DNA from: Thozetella sp. PMI_491 | Lineage: Eukaryota > Ascomycota > Sordariomycetes > Chaetosphaeriales > Chaetosphaeriaceae | Direction of reading: 5' to 3' | Assembly: GCA_021432635.1 (NCBI GenBank) | Contig: MU270068.1 | Span: forward strand, 248,001-312,000 | Length of the DNA: 64,000 nucleotides | Part shown: positions 34,903 to 45,808 of the stretch, piece by piece | How positions within the stretch are numbered: position 1 is the first letter of the stretch | Layout: the number at the start of each line of letters is the position of its first letter | Notes under the pieces: model-generated | Told to the model about the DNA's origin: nothing | Seen by the model: the letters and a program-made list of their open reading frames with translations, nothing else | Database searches by the model: none | Program-made: the position numbers and the translations under genes

Positions 34903-37796
34903 TCACTTCTTGACGTGATTCTCCCGCGTGAACTCTTGGTACGCCATCTCTCTCTCTCGGGCGTGAATCGCAAGGCTGCGGCTTGGGGAAGCCGCATACT
35001 TGTGCGTTCAACGTGAGGGCCCCGAGTAAGGAGGGGATATAGCCTCGCCATGATTAGGAGAAGACACCCGCCTAGTTGACCCAGAAAGGCCGTCTGGGAT
35101 AGTCTTTGGTCTGCGTGCTACGACTAGGGTTTGCGTATTTGGCGAAACGCTTAGACAAACACAAACGACATCATGGGACGGCGTTTAGCAGAGGAGGGAA
35201 CCAAGGGAGGGAAGGCTTGCTTTGCACGATGGACTCTGCACCCATACGGAGGGGACCATGGCACACGGTGACGGCACGGCGGGAGTCCAAAGGGTTAGCC
35301 GTGCATGTGTGATATAGTACCACCACTTTTTCTCTTCAAGGTACATCTTCTGCTCCTACCAGTGGATGATGAGCTGCATCCTGCAGCCCGCGGCGCCTTC
35401 ATCCGGGCTCTAGAGACCGCGGTTAGTCGATCAATGTAGTTATATAAGTCTATGTATACTATGCTGGGTGGTATTGAATGTGGAATCGGTGCTCTCTTAC
35501 TGCTCCTCGTTTGTTTCCCGAGTCTTCTGATTTACACCTGCCGCAGTGTCTTGGCCAGGCCCCTCACCTACTATACTGCTCGCGGGCAGATCGGGCATGT
35601 ATGTGGATGGCGCCGGGCTCGTGTACATGCAGATGCCACAGACCGACTGGATTCCCTACTAGGTGGCGGTTCAGACGAACTCTATCTCCTGGGTAAGACG
35701 AGCCGCCGCCTACTTTCCTCGTACCATACGTCAATGGTGTAGATCATGGTCGCTAGCTCCGGTGTCAAAGCCATGTGCTGGAGGCTGCTTAGCAGCTCAC
35801 TGGCGCAAAGCTTACGCGGATCAGAAAGGCTTGAGACGGAGCTAGGGGAGCAAAGCTCGAGATACCCGGGGAGGCGAGGGCGGGGCACGCTTAGAGTGTC
35901 TCACACTGGTTGGCCTGATTGGAAGGGTGGTCCCCCAAGAGGAGACGGCCAGAGGTGACGACGAGAGGGGGTAGTTACGGGCGAAGCAAAATGTCAAGAG
36001 GCGGTCGTCTAGCCGAAGTTCCACGCGGGTGGTGCCATGCTGATCGCTCTCTGCCTTTGGTCAGACCTCCGGCTAGCCTGTCATACTAGGAACATCACTA
36101 AGCTAGTTGGCCACGGGCTGGCGTCTCGGATGCGCTGACATCGATGACGATAGGCCAAAACAAGTCCTTCCGGATGTCTAGTCTTGTATCGAGTTGCGAG
36201 GGCATACAGTAGTCACTTGAATGGACCCGGAGAGACGATCACTCAGGGGTTGGATGAGTAGGCAAGGGTTGGTGCTCAGAGTCAGTTACATTCGCTTTCG
36301 TGCAGACGTCATTGGACCTTGACCTTAGCCCGGAAAGGGAGGAGAGAAGACCCAAGACCGGCGTCCTTCCGTGGTGGCTGCGTTGAAGATCGCGCTCCAC
36401 GGGCCGGAGTGGGTTTCGCTGAGGGTCCGGCCGGGGGCACTTGATGACAGCATGCTTCCTCGCCGTCCCGGGCGCAGGTGAAGCGAACTGGAGGGCTGAA
36501 ATGGGAGTCCTGCACCTGGCCGCGTAGCTAGTCTTTGTTAGAGAGAGACCTAGCGAGCTTACGAGAAAACTAGGAGCTGTGCATATGCGCGCCGACACAA
36601 AAGGATATGCGACTGGGATGGCTATCTCATGAGGAGAAGGGCAGCGATAGGGTGAAGGAGCAAGATAGAGGATTCTCTTGCCGCATGGTCCGCCCGCATA
36701 CATAGTACGGCATTGTACAGGGTACCTCGCTTTATTCTAACCTGCAGGTAGCCATCTACAGTATACCGGTCACCTCGGGCATGCACGCTATGCCCCAATA
36801 GCAGATCACCAAGAGATCAAAGCCCGAAGCATGAGGCCAATCAAGTAATCGAAGGACAATATACGCGATGACGGGTTTTACAGTGCCGCCGTGTTTGCGG
36901 TGGCCCCTAGCGAAGTACTGTAGCTCACAAATTGGGACGAGTTTTAAAGTGCTTGCGTCTGGGAGATTTTGAGACGGATGAGCAAGGGTAATGGCCAATC
37001 AAGTGAGAGTTGATACCACCATCAGCCCAGCCCGAGAGCCACCACCCCTGTGCCATGCTGCCCCCCTCGACACCCCCCCTTCGCCCCCAGCTTTGGGGCA
37101 AACCCGAGGGATGGCAAGCCCATCTTTCCATGGAATGTGCTGAGGGACGCAGGCCAATGATCCCGATAGGCGGACGATCTACTGACCAGCGCCGAGAGGG
37201 GGAGGGGAAGGGGGGGAAGGAGGACATCCGGTGTGTCTCACAAGCCTCTTCCCAATGTACTGGGGTCCATTATCTGCATCTGCAGAGTGAGCTGATGCTG
37301 GCCCCCGTGGGATTATGGATTATGATGCTGATGTAGTAGCTGCGGTGGTGGTGGTGGGGAGAACAACAGACAGAGGTGAAAAAGCAGACCGCCAAGGAGA
37401 CAGTGGAAGTTTCGCTGCTCAGCAAGTGTATTCCCAGGATCCTAGCCTCCCATCCGTTGGCACGACTGGCTAAGAAAGCGCCGGCTGCCCGCCCACGAGG
37501 AGGACCGCCACGGGAAGAGAAAAGCAACGCGCTGCGCAGAGTTTGACCCTGCTGTAATTATGGCTCTGTCAATATGCAAGCCTACACCGCCCACTACCTG
37601 GAGCTTCCCAGTCCCCGGCGACGAAGTATGCATTGCGCTAGCAACGGGGGGGCGGGGCATTGGGTAGTGGAGGACAAACAAGAGAGCAAGGGAACGGGGG
37701 AGGTTGGTTCAGGATTTCGTAGCCCGGTCCCTTAGGGAAAAAGCAAGGCAAAGAAGCAAAAGAAAAAAACTGAGAGGGCGCCATTGGCCACCAACT

Positions 37797-37830
37797 AAAA
37801 AAAAAAAAAGGAAAAAAAAAAAAAAAAAAA
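37797..37830 (+). repeat. A13-GG-A19 homopolymer tract
   Basis: Two uninterrupted A runs, 13 and 19 long, are separated by GG, in a GC-rich intergenic setting. Confidence 0.9.
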
Positions 37831-39360
37831 GACCGGGACCCACCTGCCGGTTCTCCTAGCCGAGACTTGGCCCCTGGCAAAGCCGCACGCTCATGTGCTT
37901 TTTTGTTGCAGCTCTTGCGAGGGATCTTACCAGCAGAAACAAGCTCGACCGGGGAAAGAGGGGCTTTCGCCTGCACATCCCCCATCCAGGGAAGGGAGGG
38001 AATGGGCAGCCGGTAGCTTGGGCAGCAATGGAACGGAACAACAGATCTAGATGCAATGCGCCATGCCTCCATTACCTACAGTATAGTACTGTACATACTA
38101 TTAGATACTCCCAGGACTAGGTATGTAGCCAAATCTAACCGAGCAACCTACCGAGTCGTTGTGGAATAGGGGTCACTTGACCTCGTAGGCTTGATGTCCG
38201 CAACCCTACCTTCCGGTGCCTTGGAGATTGACAGGGTCTTCCGAGACTCCGGTTGCCATGAACGACTGCTTTTGTGCTCGGCCGATTGCCCCCTGGTTTG
38301 TCTGGGTTCCAGGTTCCCCTGTGGGGAGAGCCCGGACCCGCTGGTTGCCCAATCGTTCGTTAGACCCTGTGGAGACCATCCCTGAACTCGGTGGACTAGC
38401 TACCTGTCTACCTTACCTTCTACGTATGCGGTAAATTTTTTTTTTTTCGGTCAGCTCCCGCTTTTATGGAGTCGCACCGCGGCAAGACCTGGACGAGCCA
38501 CCAAGGGAAAGAGATTCGAGATCCTCTTCGCCCCGGCCGAATTCGAAAATAGGGTCCGAGATCGTGGCAAGCGCGTAGCGGCTGTTTGGGGCAAATAGAG
38601 CACGAGCACGACATGGATGCCATGGTATTCGAGCTGGGGCATGTACATCTGCTGCCAAATTGCCTGGCGAGGTACTTTTGCCTCGGTTGCGCCGTCTTGA
38701 TGTCACCGATCTCCAAACATCGGAATTGTCAAGAGCGTATCCGTACACGGAAAATACCATAATGACTAGGTGCCGGGGGGGAGGGGGGAGACAAACGAGG
38801 CGCCTCCTCCCCGGCTCTCTCCCCCCGGTATGGTATGTACAGTGGTAATGGCATCTGCAGTTGCAGTGTGTCCTCAGGAAACAGGCGGAGAGAGAGAGAG
38901 CCGCAACAATGCTGGTGGTTGCCGCAGTTTGCCCATCCGCGCGGCCTCAGGTTTGTCGCCCGACAACATAGCAGTCCTCACCCGGGGTGGTTGCCCCAGG
39001 CGCCGTGGCTTTGCCAGCAAATCGGAAGGCGGGTGGGTGTATGGAAAGATCGGGGGTGGAAGTACCCAGTGCACATCATGTCATGTCCGCGACAAGATGG
39101 GCCCTTCAGATTGATTGATCTCGTCCCGCGTCACTTGACCTTATTTTTCCTTCTTCCTCTTCCCTTGCCTCTTCAGCCCGTCTCAGCCCATTGGATGCGC
39201 CCGGCCAGGACCAGGGCGCCTCTCTCTCTCCCTTCCCGGGAAGACGAGGAAAGGGAGGAGGTGCTATGCCTTGGTTTGTGCTCGGGATCCCGTACAGTAT
39301 CCCCAGGACTCGTCTACATAGTAGTACTTGGTAGGTCAGGTATCTCGGCCTCGTCGGCGG

Positions 39361-39390
39361 GAGGCGAGGCGAGGCGAGGCGGGGGGCGGG
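39361..39390 (+). repeat. GAGGC pentamer tandem, G-rich
   Basis: Four tandem copies of GAGGC are followed by a G-rich run (GGGGGGCGGG). The G-tract spacing could support a G-quadruplex. Confidence 0.8.
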
Positions 39391-40460
39391 AGTTTACGGC
39401 CATGGGAAAACAAGATGCCCAAAAAGAACAAGGGGGAGGGGCGGGGGGGTAGAAGCTTCGCCGCCGCAGGGAGAAGGCTGCGATGCGAGGCATCGACAGC
39501 CCAACCCCATTCCTCCATCGCCCTGCGCTTGCCTGCCTCGCCCGTCTCTCCTCCCTGATTTCGTTCCATTCCTGCCAGGCGGTCAAGGCTGGCGTGCAGG
39601 TCCGCATGGACCGATTGGGACGTGTGTCGTGTGGTTGACCCGCTGGTGGGTTACACTGTTTGTGACTTTGTGCATGGCCGTGCATTGGTAGCTGCACAGT
39701 GTCAGACTGTGCGTCCCCACCCACTCCACTGCAGCTCCATACCGCCTTTTTTGGGCCAATGTGGCCCCGGGTCTGACTTTTTGGGCCCTGCGCTCTTGCA
39801 TCTGGAGCCGGCTAACGCCCCTTTCCATCATACCTCCCCCCTGTGCACCGCCCAGTGTGTGCTTTGCTGCCGCTTGCTCCCTTTCCCCAAAGCCACCCCC
39901 CAAGCATCGAGACGGAGCGACGAAAAAAAAGTTCACTGGCTTGACCAAAGTTTTGCCTCCCCTTCCCGCCTCCCCGTTCCATCCATCTGCCACTGCCATC
40001 TGCCATCTACACCTGCCTCTATCCTCCATCCAGTGACCAGCGCCAAACAGGTCGTCCAAACACTAGGACGCGACGCAGGTTCCATTCCATCCCGACTGCA
40101 TCCATATTTTTTCCCGCCTGTCTCGCCTCGCCCGCCTCGCCTGTGGTCCACCCCCCTTGTGCCCTTTGCCGCCCCTATCCCTCACGAGTCAGGCTCACCG
40201 GCCTCATTTTGTGACTACGACTAGCTCCTGTTTGTTTGTTGGCTGTGCCTGCGTGAGAGGAGACGGCAAAGCAAGAGCATTGTCGCTGGTTCCGGTTCTC
40301 AAGCAAAGCCTAAACACCTTTTTCCAGCCAGCCCCGAAGTATAGCACCGAAGCTAGACTTTCCATCATCCCTTCTCTCCCCCTTCTCCCCCCCAATAACG
40401 CATTGCTTGTAAATCCGTCTCAGTCGCACCCTTCGCTCCTCTCGAACCCGTCTCTCCATC

Positions 40461-41877
40461 ATGCCGTACAACACCCGTCGCAAATCGCTGTCCCTGCCGT
40501 CGCTAGGCATCCATGTCCCCGTCACCCACGCCGAGCGAGCTGCTGCTGCCTCTCGCGCATCCGCAAACCACGCTGCAAACCACACCCGCGCGCCCTCGCA
40601 AGAAAGCATGTCCTCGTCGGCGCCTTCCGTAGACGATTCCCATCCGACCAAGAAGCTCAAGCGCGCGCACGCCGGCGATGACGATGCCTCCCTGCCCTCG
40701 GCGCCCGTCGCCAAGCGCCGCGACGACACCCTGAAGTACACGCCGCCTCCTTCGCCTCCCACGCACCGGTCGTCTATCGAGATGGACGAGGACGTCGCGC
40801 CCGCCGTCAAAAAGATCGACCTCGAGGGCATCAACGACGACATTGTCGAGGCCGTCATTGTGCAGTTACAAGAGACGGGGAACCGGCCTCATCTGGTCAA
40901 GGAGCTCACAGCCGTTCTCATGCAGTCCCTCAAGGTGGTGCAGCAGTAAGTCTGGCCCTCTCCCCTTCCTTGCTTTCCCACTCCGTGCGCTACGTCGGAC
41001 GTTCCATCTCTATTTCCCGAGCCTCGTGGTGCTGACTACCTTTTCTTTCTCTAGGTCGGCCAACCCTTGCGCCATTATCTCGTCGAGGTTGTCGTCGTAT
41101 CTGAAGCGCCCTTGCTGGTCGGCCCTTGCCCCCTGCCCCCTTGCAAAGGAGCTCGAGACCGTCCACCCGCGCCGCACATACTTCTACCTCACCACATGCC
41201 CGCATCAACCGCTCCCTGATCCTGCGCACGCTGCTACCCTCAGCCAACTGGCGCACGCGCGCACCATCATTTCTCCTAGCCTATCAAGTGCGGCCTCGGG
41301 GTCTGGTTCCGAAGATGCCGACCCTGAGCGGCGGCGTGAGCTCAGCCCCAGCCCTGAGGTGGACCTCTCGAGCCCCGAGTTTGACGACATAGACGACGAC
41401 ATTGCCATGCCGAGTACCCCGATCGGCTCACTGTCGCTGCGTGGCTTTGCCCACGCTGCCGCGCGGCTGTCGCACGGCAGTGGGGCAGGCAGCCGCACCA
41501 ATCGCGCGGCCTCGCCACCTCTAGAGAAGGACGAAAAGGAGTTCACCCAAACGGCCGATGGGCTGCAGAAGCGGAAAATGAGCGGAGACCTCCTCTCCGC
41601 GTCGACGTCGCTGGAGCAGGTGACCAGTATGGAGGTCGAGTACGGTGCCAGGGATGACTCCGGACTCTTCGGCGACAAGTCGCTTCTGTCGGCGGCGAAC
41701 ATTAGCAGCATGTTTTTGACGAGCCCTGCTATCCGCCCCTCGCCCATGTCCCTCAATCTGAGCAGGAAAGAGGGCGAAGCCGATGCATGGGCGAAGCTCG
41801 ATAGCATGCTCGAGTGGGACCGCAGTCCCGAGAACGTCGAGCTCGAGGAGCTTGACGGCCTTCTTAGCGGCTTCTGA
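40461..41877 (+). CDS. GDS1: GDS1-type winged-helix nuclear protein
   Basis: Two exons, 40461-40945 and 41055-41877, give 435 aa; the GTAAGT donor and CTAG acceptor rebuild codon CA|G (KVVQQSANPCAIIS). A low-complexity basic N terminus with a likely nuclear signal (TKKLKRAH at about 63-70) precedes the conserved block at about 119-220: DIVEAVIVQLQETGNRPHLV, then AIISSRLSSYLKRPCWSAL, then PRRTYFYLTT. This matches the fungal GDS1 domain, a winged-helix-like fold. The C-terminal half is Ser/Asp-rich and ends in an acidic segment. In yeast, GDS1 was linked to mitochondrial nuclear control; the molecular role is poorly defined. The pyrimidine-rich upstream kilobase suggests a long leader. Confidence 0.85.
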
Positions 41878-43896
41878 GCCGCTCATTTGAATCTGAAGCC
41901 CGCGGGGTCCGGCCACCCTGTCGAGTGCAGCAGACTGGTTTTCTCCCCTCCTGTATGATGAAGCTGGGTCGGCGGCGGGACGACGACCAATAACCAAAAA
42001 AGAGACCGCGATCAGCTGGTAATGACCGACGACTCGGGTCGTCTATGTGCGTTTCTGGCATTTTTCGACCGGCTTGTACTATCCCATAGACGAGGCTCGG
42101 TCATGGACGGCGTTAATGACTTAGCTGATGTGGGTTGAAAACTTAGCCGGCGTTCTGGGGAGACGGAAGGTTCTGGTTTTGGGATGGGGGCATCTTCGCG
42201 CTTTGCTGCTTTGCCTTTGCGACTCATTTTCTGGTCTCGGGTGGCTTGTTTCATCCTGCCCTGGACCATGCTCTCTTCTCCATCTCTCTCGCTCATGACG
42301 CCATCTCTTAGACGACTGGAAGATGTGGGACCTGGCGACTTGCTCGGGAACCGGCGCGTTCCCCGAGCTGCGTGTGTTTGAACCTGATCTTAACGACAGC
42401 GGCGGTGCCAAAAAGTTGCAAGGCCAAAAAGTACAAAAGGAAGAAGACCGGGCTAAAGAAAGGGAGACGGCTCAGGATGCGCCAGACATACACAAAAGTT
42501 TCAGTGTGATGGGAAAGGAAGAGATGGTGTCCGGGCCGGAGAGCCCGTCGGATCTCTTGACTGTACAATATCACTACTCTGCTGCCGGCTATCGTCGTCG
42601 GTCGAGGCTGGATTTGCCTCGGGATTTCAGCATGTCTGCGACTGGTGTGTTGTCTTGCGCGCATAAGACTCGTTGCTTAGACGAGACGGAAGAGGCTTGG
42701 GTGGACATACCTACATGGCCATGTATCTAGATGGCGCGCTGCGATGCCAACGCGATGGCGGCTGCTCTCTCCGAATTCGCACGGAGAGGGCCAAAATACA
42801 CGCAAAACTCTCCTGCCACGAGCTCTTCCACATGGCCTGCACTTGCTGGATATAGGGTGAACTGCGCCGGTTCGGCCCTCGGCCCGCGGCATGCACGCCT
42901 TCGGCCAACCCAGCGTGCGCTGTTAAATGTCGTCATCTGCATGTAAGTGTAGCGAACAATGCGAGCTACTCGCAGAGCCAGGGTCGCGAGGAAGCTCCTG
43001 GAAGATTGGATAGTCCACGCCAGGCAATATGCAACTTTGTACATGTAGTGAGGTTAGAATGTATTCGGTTGAACGGTGGAGGGCTTGGCATCCACCTGGG
43101 TTAGGGCTACGAGACACGACATATTTCTCTCCTCCCAGGTGGATGAGTGGACTTGGAGACTTTTACGCTATCCATTATTTTCATTAGTGCATCAAGTATA
43201 AGCCTTATTCCGATAGGTGTTGACCTGGTGAGAGCTCAGCTCTTCGTCTCGCTCTCCGCTTCCAAGCGCCCCTCATTGTTCGGACCATGCTCGTCATTCT
43301 AGATTCTCACCCCGTGTGCTGTAGGTATTAACCGCAGACGTCTGTCTCCAGCCGATCTCTGCCCCTACTCTCAATAAATACTAGGCATCTCGTCGATACA
43401 ACCATCAATGGTAGCCCGATCTCGGAGGTCACTGGTAACCCAGGACACAAGGGTTCAAACCAGTACGCAGACAGGAATCTCTTTCTCAAACAGTCAGGTA
43501 ACACATTTTATAGCGAACTGCAGGGTCAGTGCTCTTTCCACTTTGGAATGGTTGTGTCCGGAGCCGGACGAGCGCCTGAACTGTCTACACACGGTGCTTT
43601 ATAAGGTCGTTACAGCTCTGGACCTGGATTACTCCAATGCGGCCAACGCTCCTCTCGCCACGGGCGACGAATCAAGCATGTGGACGCGGTGCCATGGCGG
43701 CGGTGGCGGTGGATGGGGTAGACGTTATCGGCGCCAGGGAGCAAATTTGTTATTCTTTGCGACCTTTCTCGCCGCCCAGGGGAGGGTCTTTCCAACTGTA
43801 TGCCGCGGGCCAATGGCTTTGGGCACCCTTCCATCTGCTCATACTTTTACATGTCTACTATAGATCTCTTTATCATGGTACACTATCATTACATAC
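41878..43896. other. intergenic, convergent 3' ends
   Basis: The GDS1-like gene and the OMS1-like gene converge here. A 2 kb stretch with no supported gene. A tRNA-like look at 43408-43470 (GGGTTCAAACC) does not form a proper T-arm and is not called. Confidence 0.45.
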
Positions 43897-45243
43897 TCAA
43901 GCCTGCACACCCTCGCCATTAAGCTTCAGCTCGATGAACAAAGTCGTGCCAAATTGGAGCCGTCCTACCCTGTCCAGACGAACAACCTCCAGCCCAGGGA
44001 TCGTCTTCTCCGCCTCGCGTACTATCTTCTCGATGTCCCGATTCCACCAGCAGCCGTATCTTTGGAAGTGCTTTTCGGCACTGCCGTCCAGCCTCCGGTT
44101 GATCCAATCAAGCCAACCCCGCCCGTGCTCCAGCAGGAGAATGCGGCCCGAGCCTGGCTTGAGGCGCGAGGCCATACTCTCCAGAAGCTTCGCCGGGTCG
44201 GCGACGGAGCACAAACCAAATGTCTGCACGATCGTATCGTACTTTTCGTTGTGATTTTGGGGCAAGGAGGGCACGTTGGGAGGTGCGACTAGCGGGTCCT
44301 GGGCGTCGGCCATGACGAGGCGAACCCGTCCGTCGAGGAGGTCGACCACTGTGCCTGTCTTCTCGGGCATGACCTCCTCTCGCTTTCTGCGCATTATGGC
44401 CTGGAGCCCCGGGACTGTATCTCGCAGGCGATCCCTTGCGACGGTCATCATGTCGCCGCTGATGTCGACTCCGGTAAATGTGAGGACCTCGCCGTCGAGC
44501 CTTCCGGCCAACTTGTCCTCCTCGACATTCACGCCCTTTGATCCTGCCCAGCTGTGTTTCTCTAGCACTTTGAGGATCCGTTCGCGCTCCCTCTGGACCC
44601 GTCCCTGTTCCTCATCCGACGCCACCACCTCCGTCCAGTCGTAGAACGGAAGGTTGCGGCCCGTGCCGACCGCGACCTCGAGTACATGACCTCTGGCACG
44701 GGCAGCGATGCGCTTGCGCAGCGCAATGACACCAATCAGGATCTCTGGAAGATTCTGCTCCTTGTCGAACGCAGCGGCCGTCCGGCGCACCTCGTCGGGT
44801 GTGGCAGCGGCTTCCAGATCGGCTGGGCGCCCAGTGGGCGTCAGCGGGGTGCCACCTGGCCCGGCGGTTGCCGGGTGTGCGCAAGGAGAAGTGCTGGCGC
44901 CGTCTCCCTTGGACTTGAAGGATGAAGTGACCACTAGACTGATGTACATGCCGATAAACATGGCGGTTACGCCGGACAGCATGAGCGGCCACCTCTTCTC
45001 CCTGAAGAGGATGTCTAGCGTTCGGGGAGCATTGGTGGAGGATGATGAAGCAGAGGCGCCCGCCTTATACGCTGCTGCTGCGGGCGGTCGTCGAGAAGTC
45101 TTTGCCCATGATGGCGACGACAGGTGAATCGGCCGCCTGCATGTCTGCTTCAGGGGTAGCGCCCGCGGAGGCAGCTTGATGCCAGAGAGGTGTTGCTCCA
45201 GGTCGAGTAGCACGTGCGGCCGCGAAGACAATCGGAGAGCCAT
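43897..45243 (-). CDS. OMS1: mitochondrial OMS1-type SAM-dependent methyltransferase
   Basis: Intronless frame of 448 aa with ATG start. The first 70 or so residues are rich in Arg, Ser and Ala with few acids (mitochondrial presequence). A single hydrophobic helix lies at about 86-106 (WPLMLSGVTAMFIGMYISLV). SAM-binding motif I is HVLEVAVGTGRNLPFYDW at about 186-203. Later blocks, FTGVDISGDMMTVARDR, YDTIVQTFGLCSVADP and ILLLEHGRGWLDWINRRLD, match class I methyltransferases of the UbiE/OMS1 group. Yeast Oms1 is an inner-membrane protein linked to respiratory-chain assembly; its substrate is not known. It is divergent from the IMPACT-domain gene with a 565-bp spacer, so shared regulation is possible. 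Confidence 0.9.
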   Translation of the reverse strand: MALRLSSRPHVLLDLEQHLSGIKLPPRALPLKQTCRRPIHLSSPSWAKTSRRPPAAAAYKAGASASSSSTNAPRTLDILFREKRWPLMLSGVTAMFIGMYISLVVTSSFKSKGDGASTSPCAHPATAGPGGTPLTPTGRPADLEAAATPDEVRRTAAAFDKEQNLPEILIGVIALRKRIAARARGHVLEVAVGTGRNLPFYDWTEVVASDEEQGRVQRERERILKVLEKHSWAGSKGVNVEEDKLAGRLDGEVLTFTGVDISGDMMTVARDRLRDTVPGLQAIMRRKREEVMPEKTGTVVDLLDGRVRLVMADAQDPLVAPPNVPSLPQNHNEKYDTIVQTFGLCSVADPAKLLESMASRLKPGSGRILLLEHGRGWLDWINRRLDGSAEKHFQRYGCWWNRDIEKIVREAEKTIPGLEVVRLDRVGRLQFGTTLFIELKLNGEGVQA

Positions 45244-45808
45244 TGAAGCCGCTCACAACCGTGTCATCCTCTTGGATGTATCATCTCAGGATTCGGTGCA
45301 GAAAATAAAGGGAAGGCGACTCTGAGATGAGCGATGTTGTCTCGAGGTGTAGCTAGATAGGTGAGTTGAGATTTTGCGGCATTCGCCGAAGCCGAAGTCC
45401 ACTTGAAGTTACGTAAGCCACGCCGGTGGCAGCTTGACAAGGATGTGTCGAGCAGGCGAGGCGAGTATATGACTTTATAGGTAATGTGAGAGGAAGGGTT
45501 CAAGGAAATATCGTAGTTGTAAATTCTCCAAGAGCTCTCTCAAAAACGGCTACTATTACCTTAATCCCGGTGGTGATTGGGAGATGATGCTGGCTCAAGG
45601 CTAAGAGCAAAGCCTACTTCCGCGCCAGAGTGCGTGCTTGTCTACCTATCTACCTACCTAGGTACCTTAGGTTAATAGCTGGACCTTTAAGCTGGGAAAA
45701 AGCTTGGGCCACCCGCGACAGCGAGACGTCTTGCGATTCACGGACAAGGCACGCTCTGCATAACCTAGGCCCTCTTTTCTAACCAGAGTTGCTCCCGCCA
45801 GCGACAAA
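45244..45808. promoter_or_regulatory. bidirectional promoter, OMS1-like / IMPACT-domain gene
   Basis: Only 565 bp separate the two divergent start codons. A CTACC/CTATC-rich stretch with a GGTACC-centred near-palindrome lies at 45641-45674. No gene is present. Confidence 0.5.
45641..45674. repeat. TACC-repeat near-palindrome
   Basis: Repeated CTAC/CTATC words run into CCTAGGTACCTTAGG, which reads nearly the same on both strands. It sits within the bidirectional promoter. Confidence 0.6.

Larger units (their letters stand above)
34903..40460. other. 5.5 kb gene-poor interval
   Basis: No frame on either strand has a recognisable family, motif or exon chain. The region contains homopolymer tracts (A13-GG-A19 at 37797-37830), a GAGGC tandem at 39361-39380, several G runs, and AT-rich patches with TAC-rich words near 38080-38120. 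From about 39500 the plus strand becomes pyrimidine-rich over almost 1 kb, which is the long leader or promoter of the GDS1-like gene. Long non-coding RNAs are possible but not visible by sequence alone. Confidence 0.45.

Noticed and set aside
43408-43480. tRNA-like sequence with GGGTTCAAACC
   Set aside because: The T-arm stem does not pair and no acceptor stem was found.
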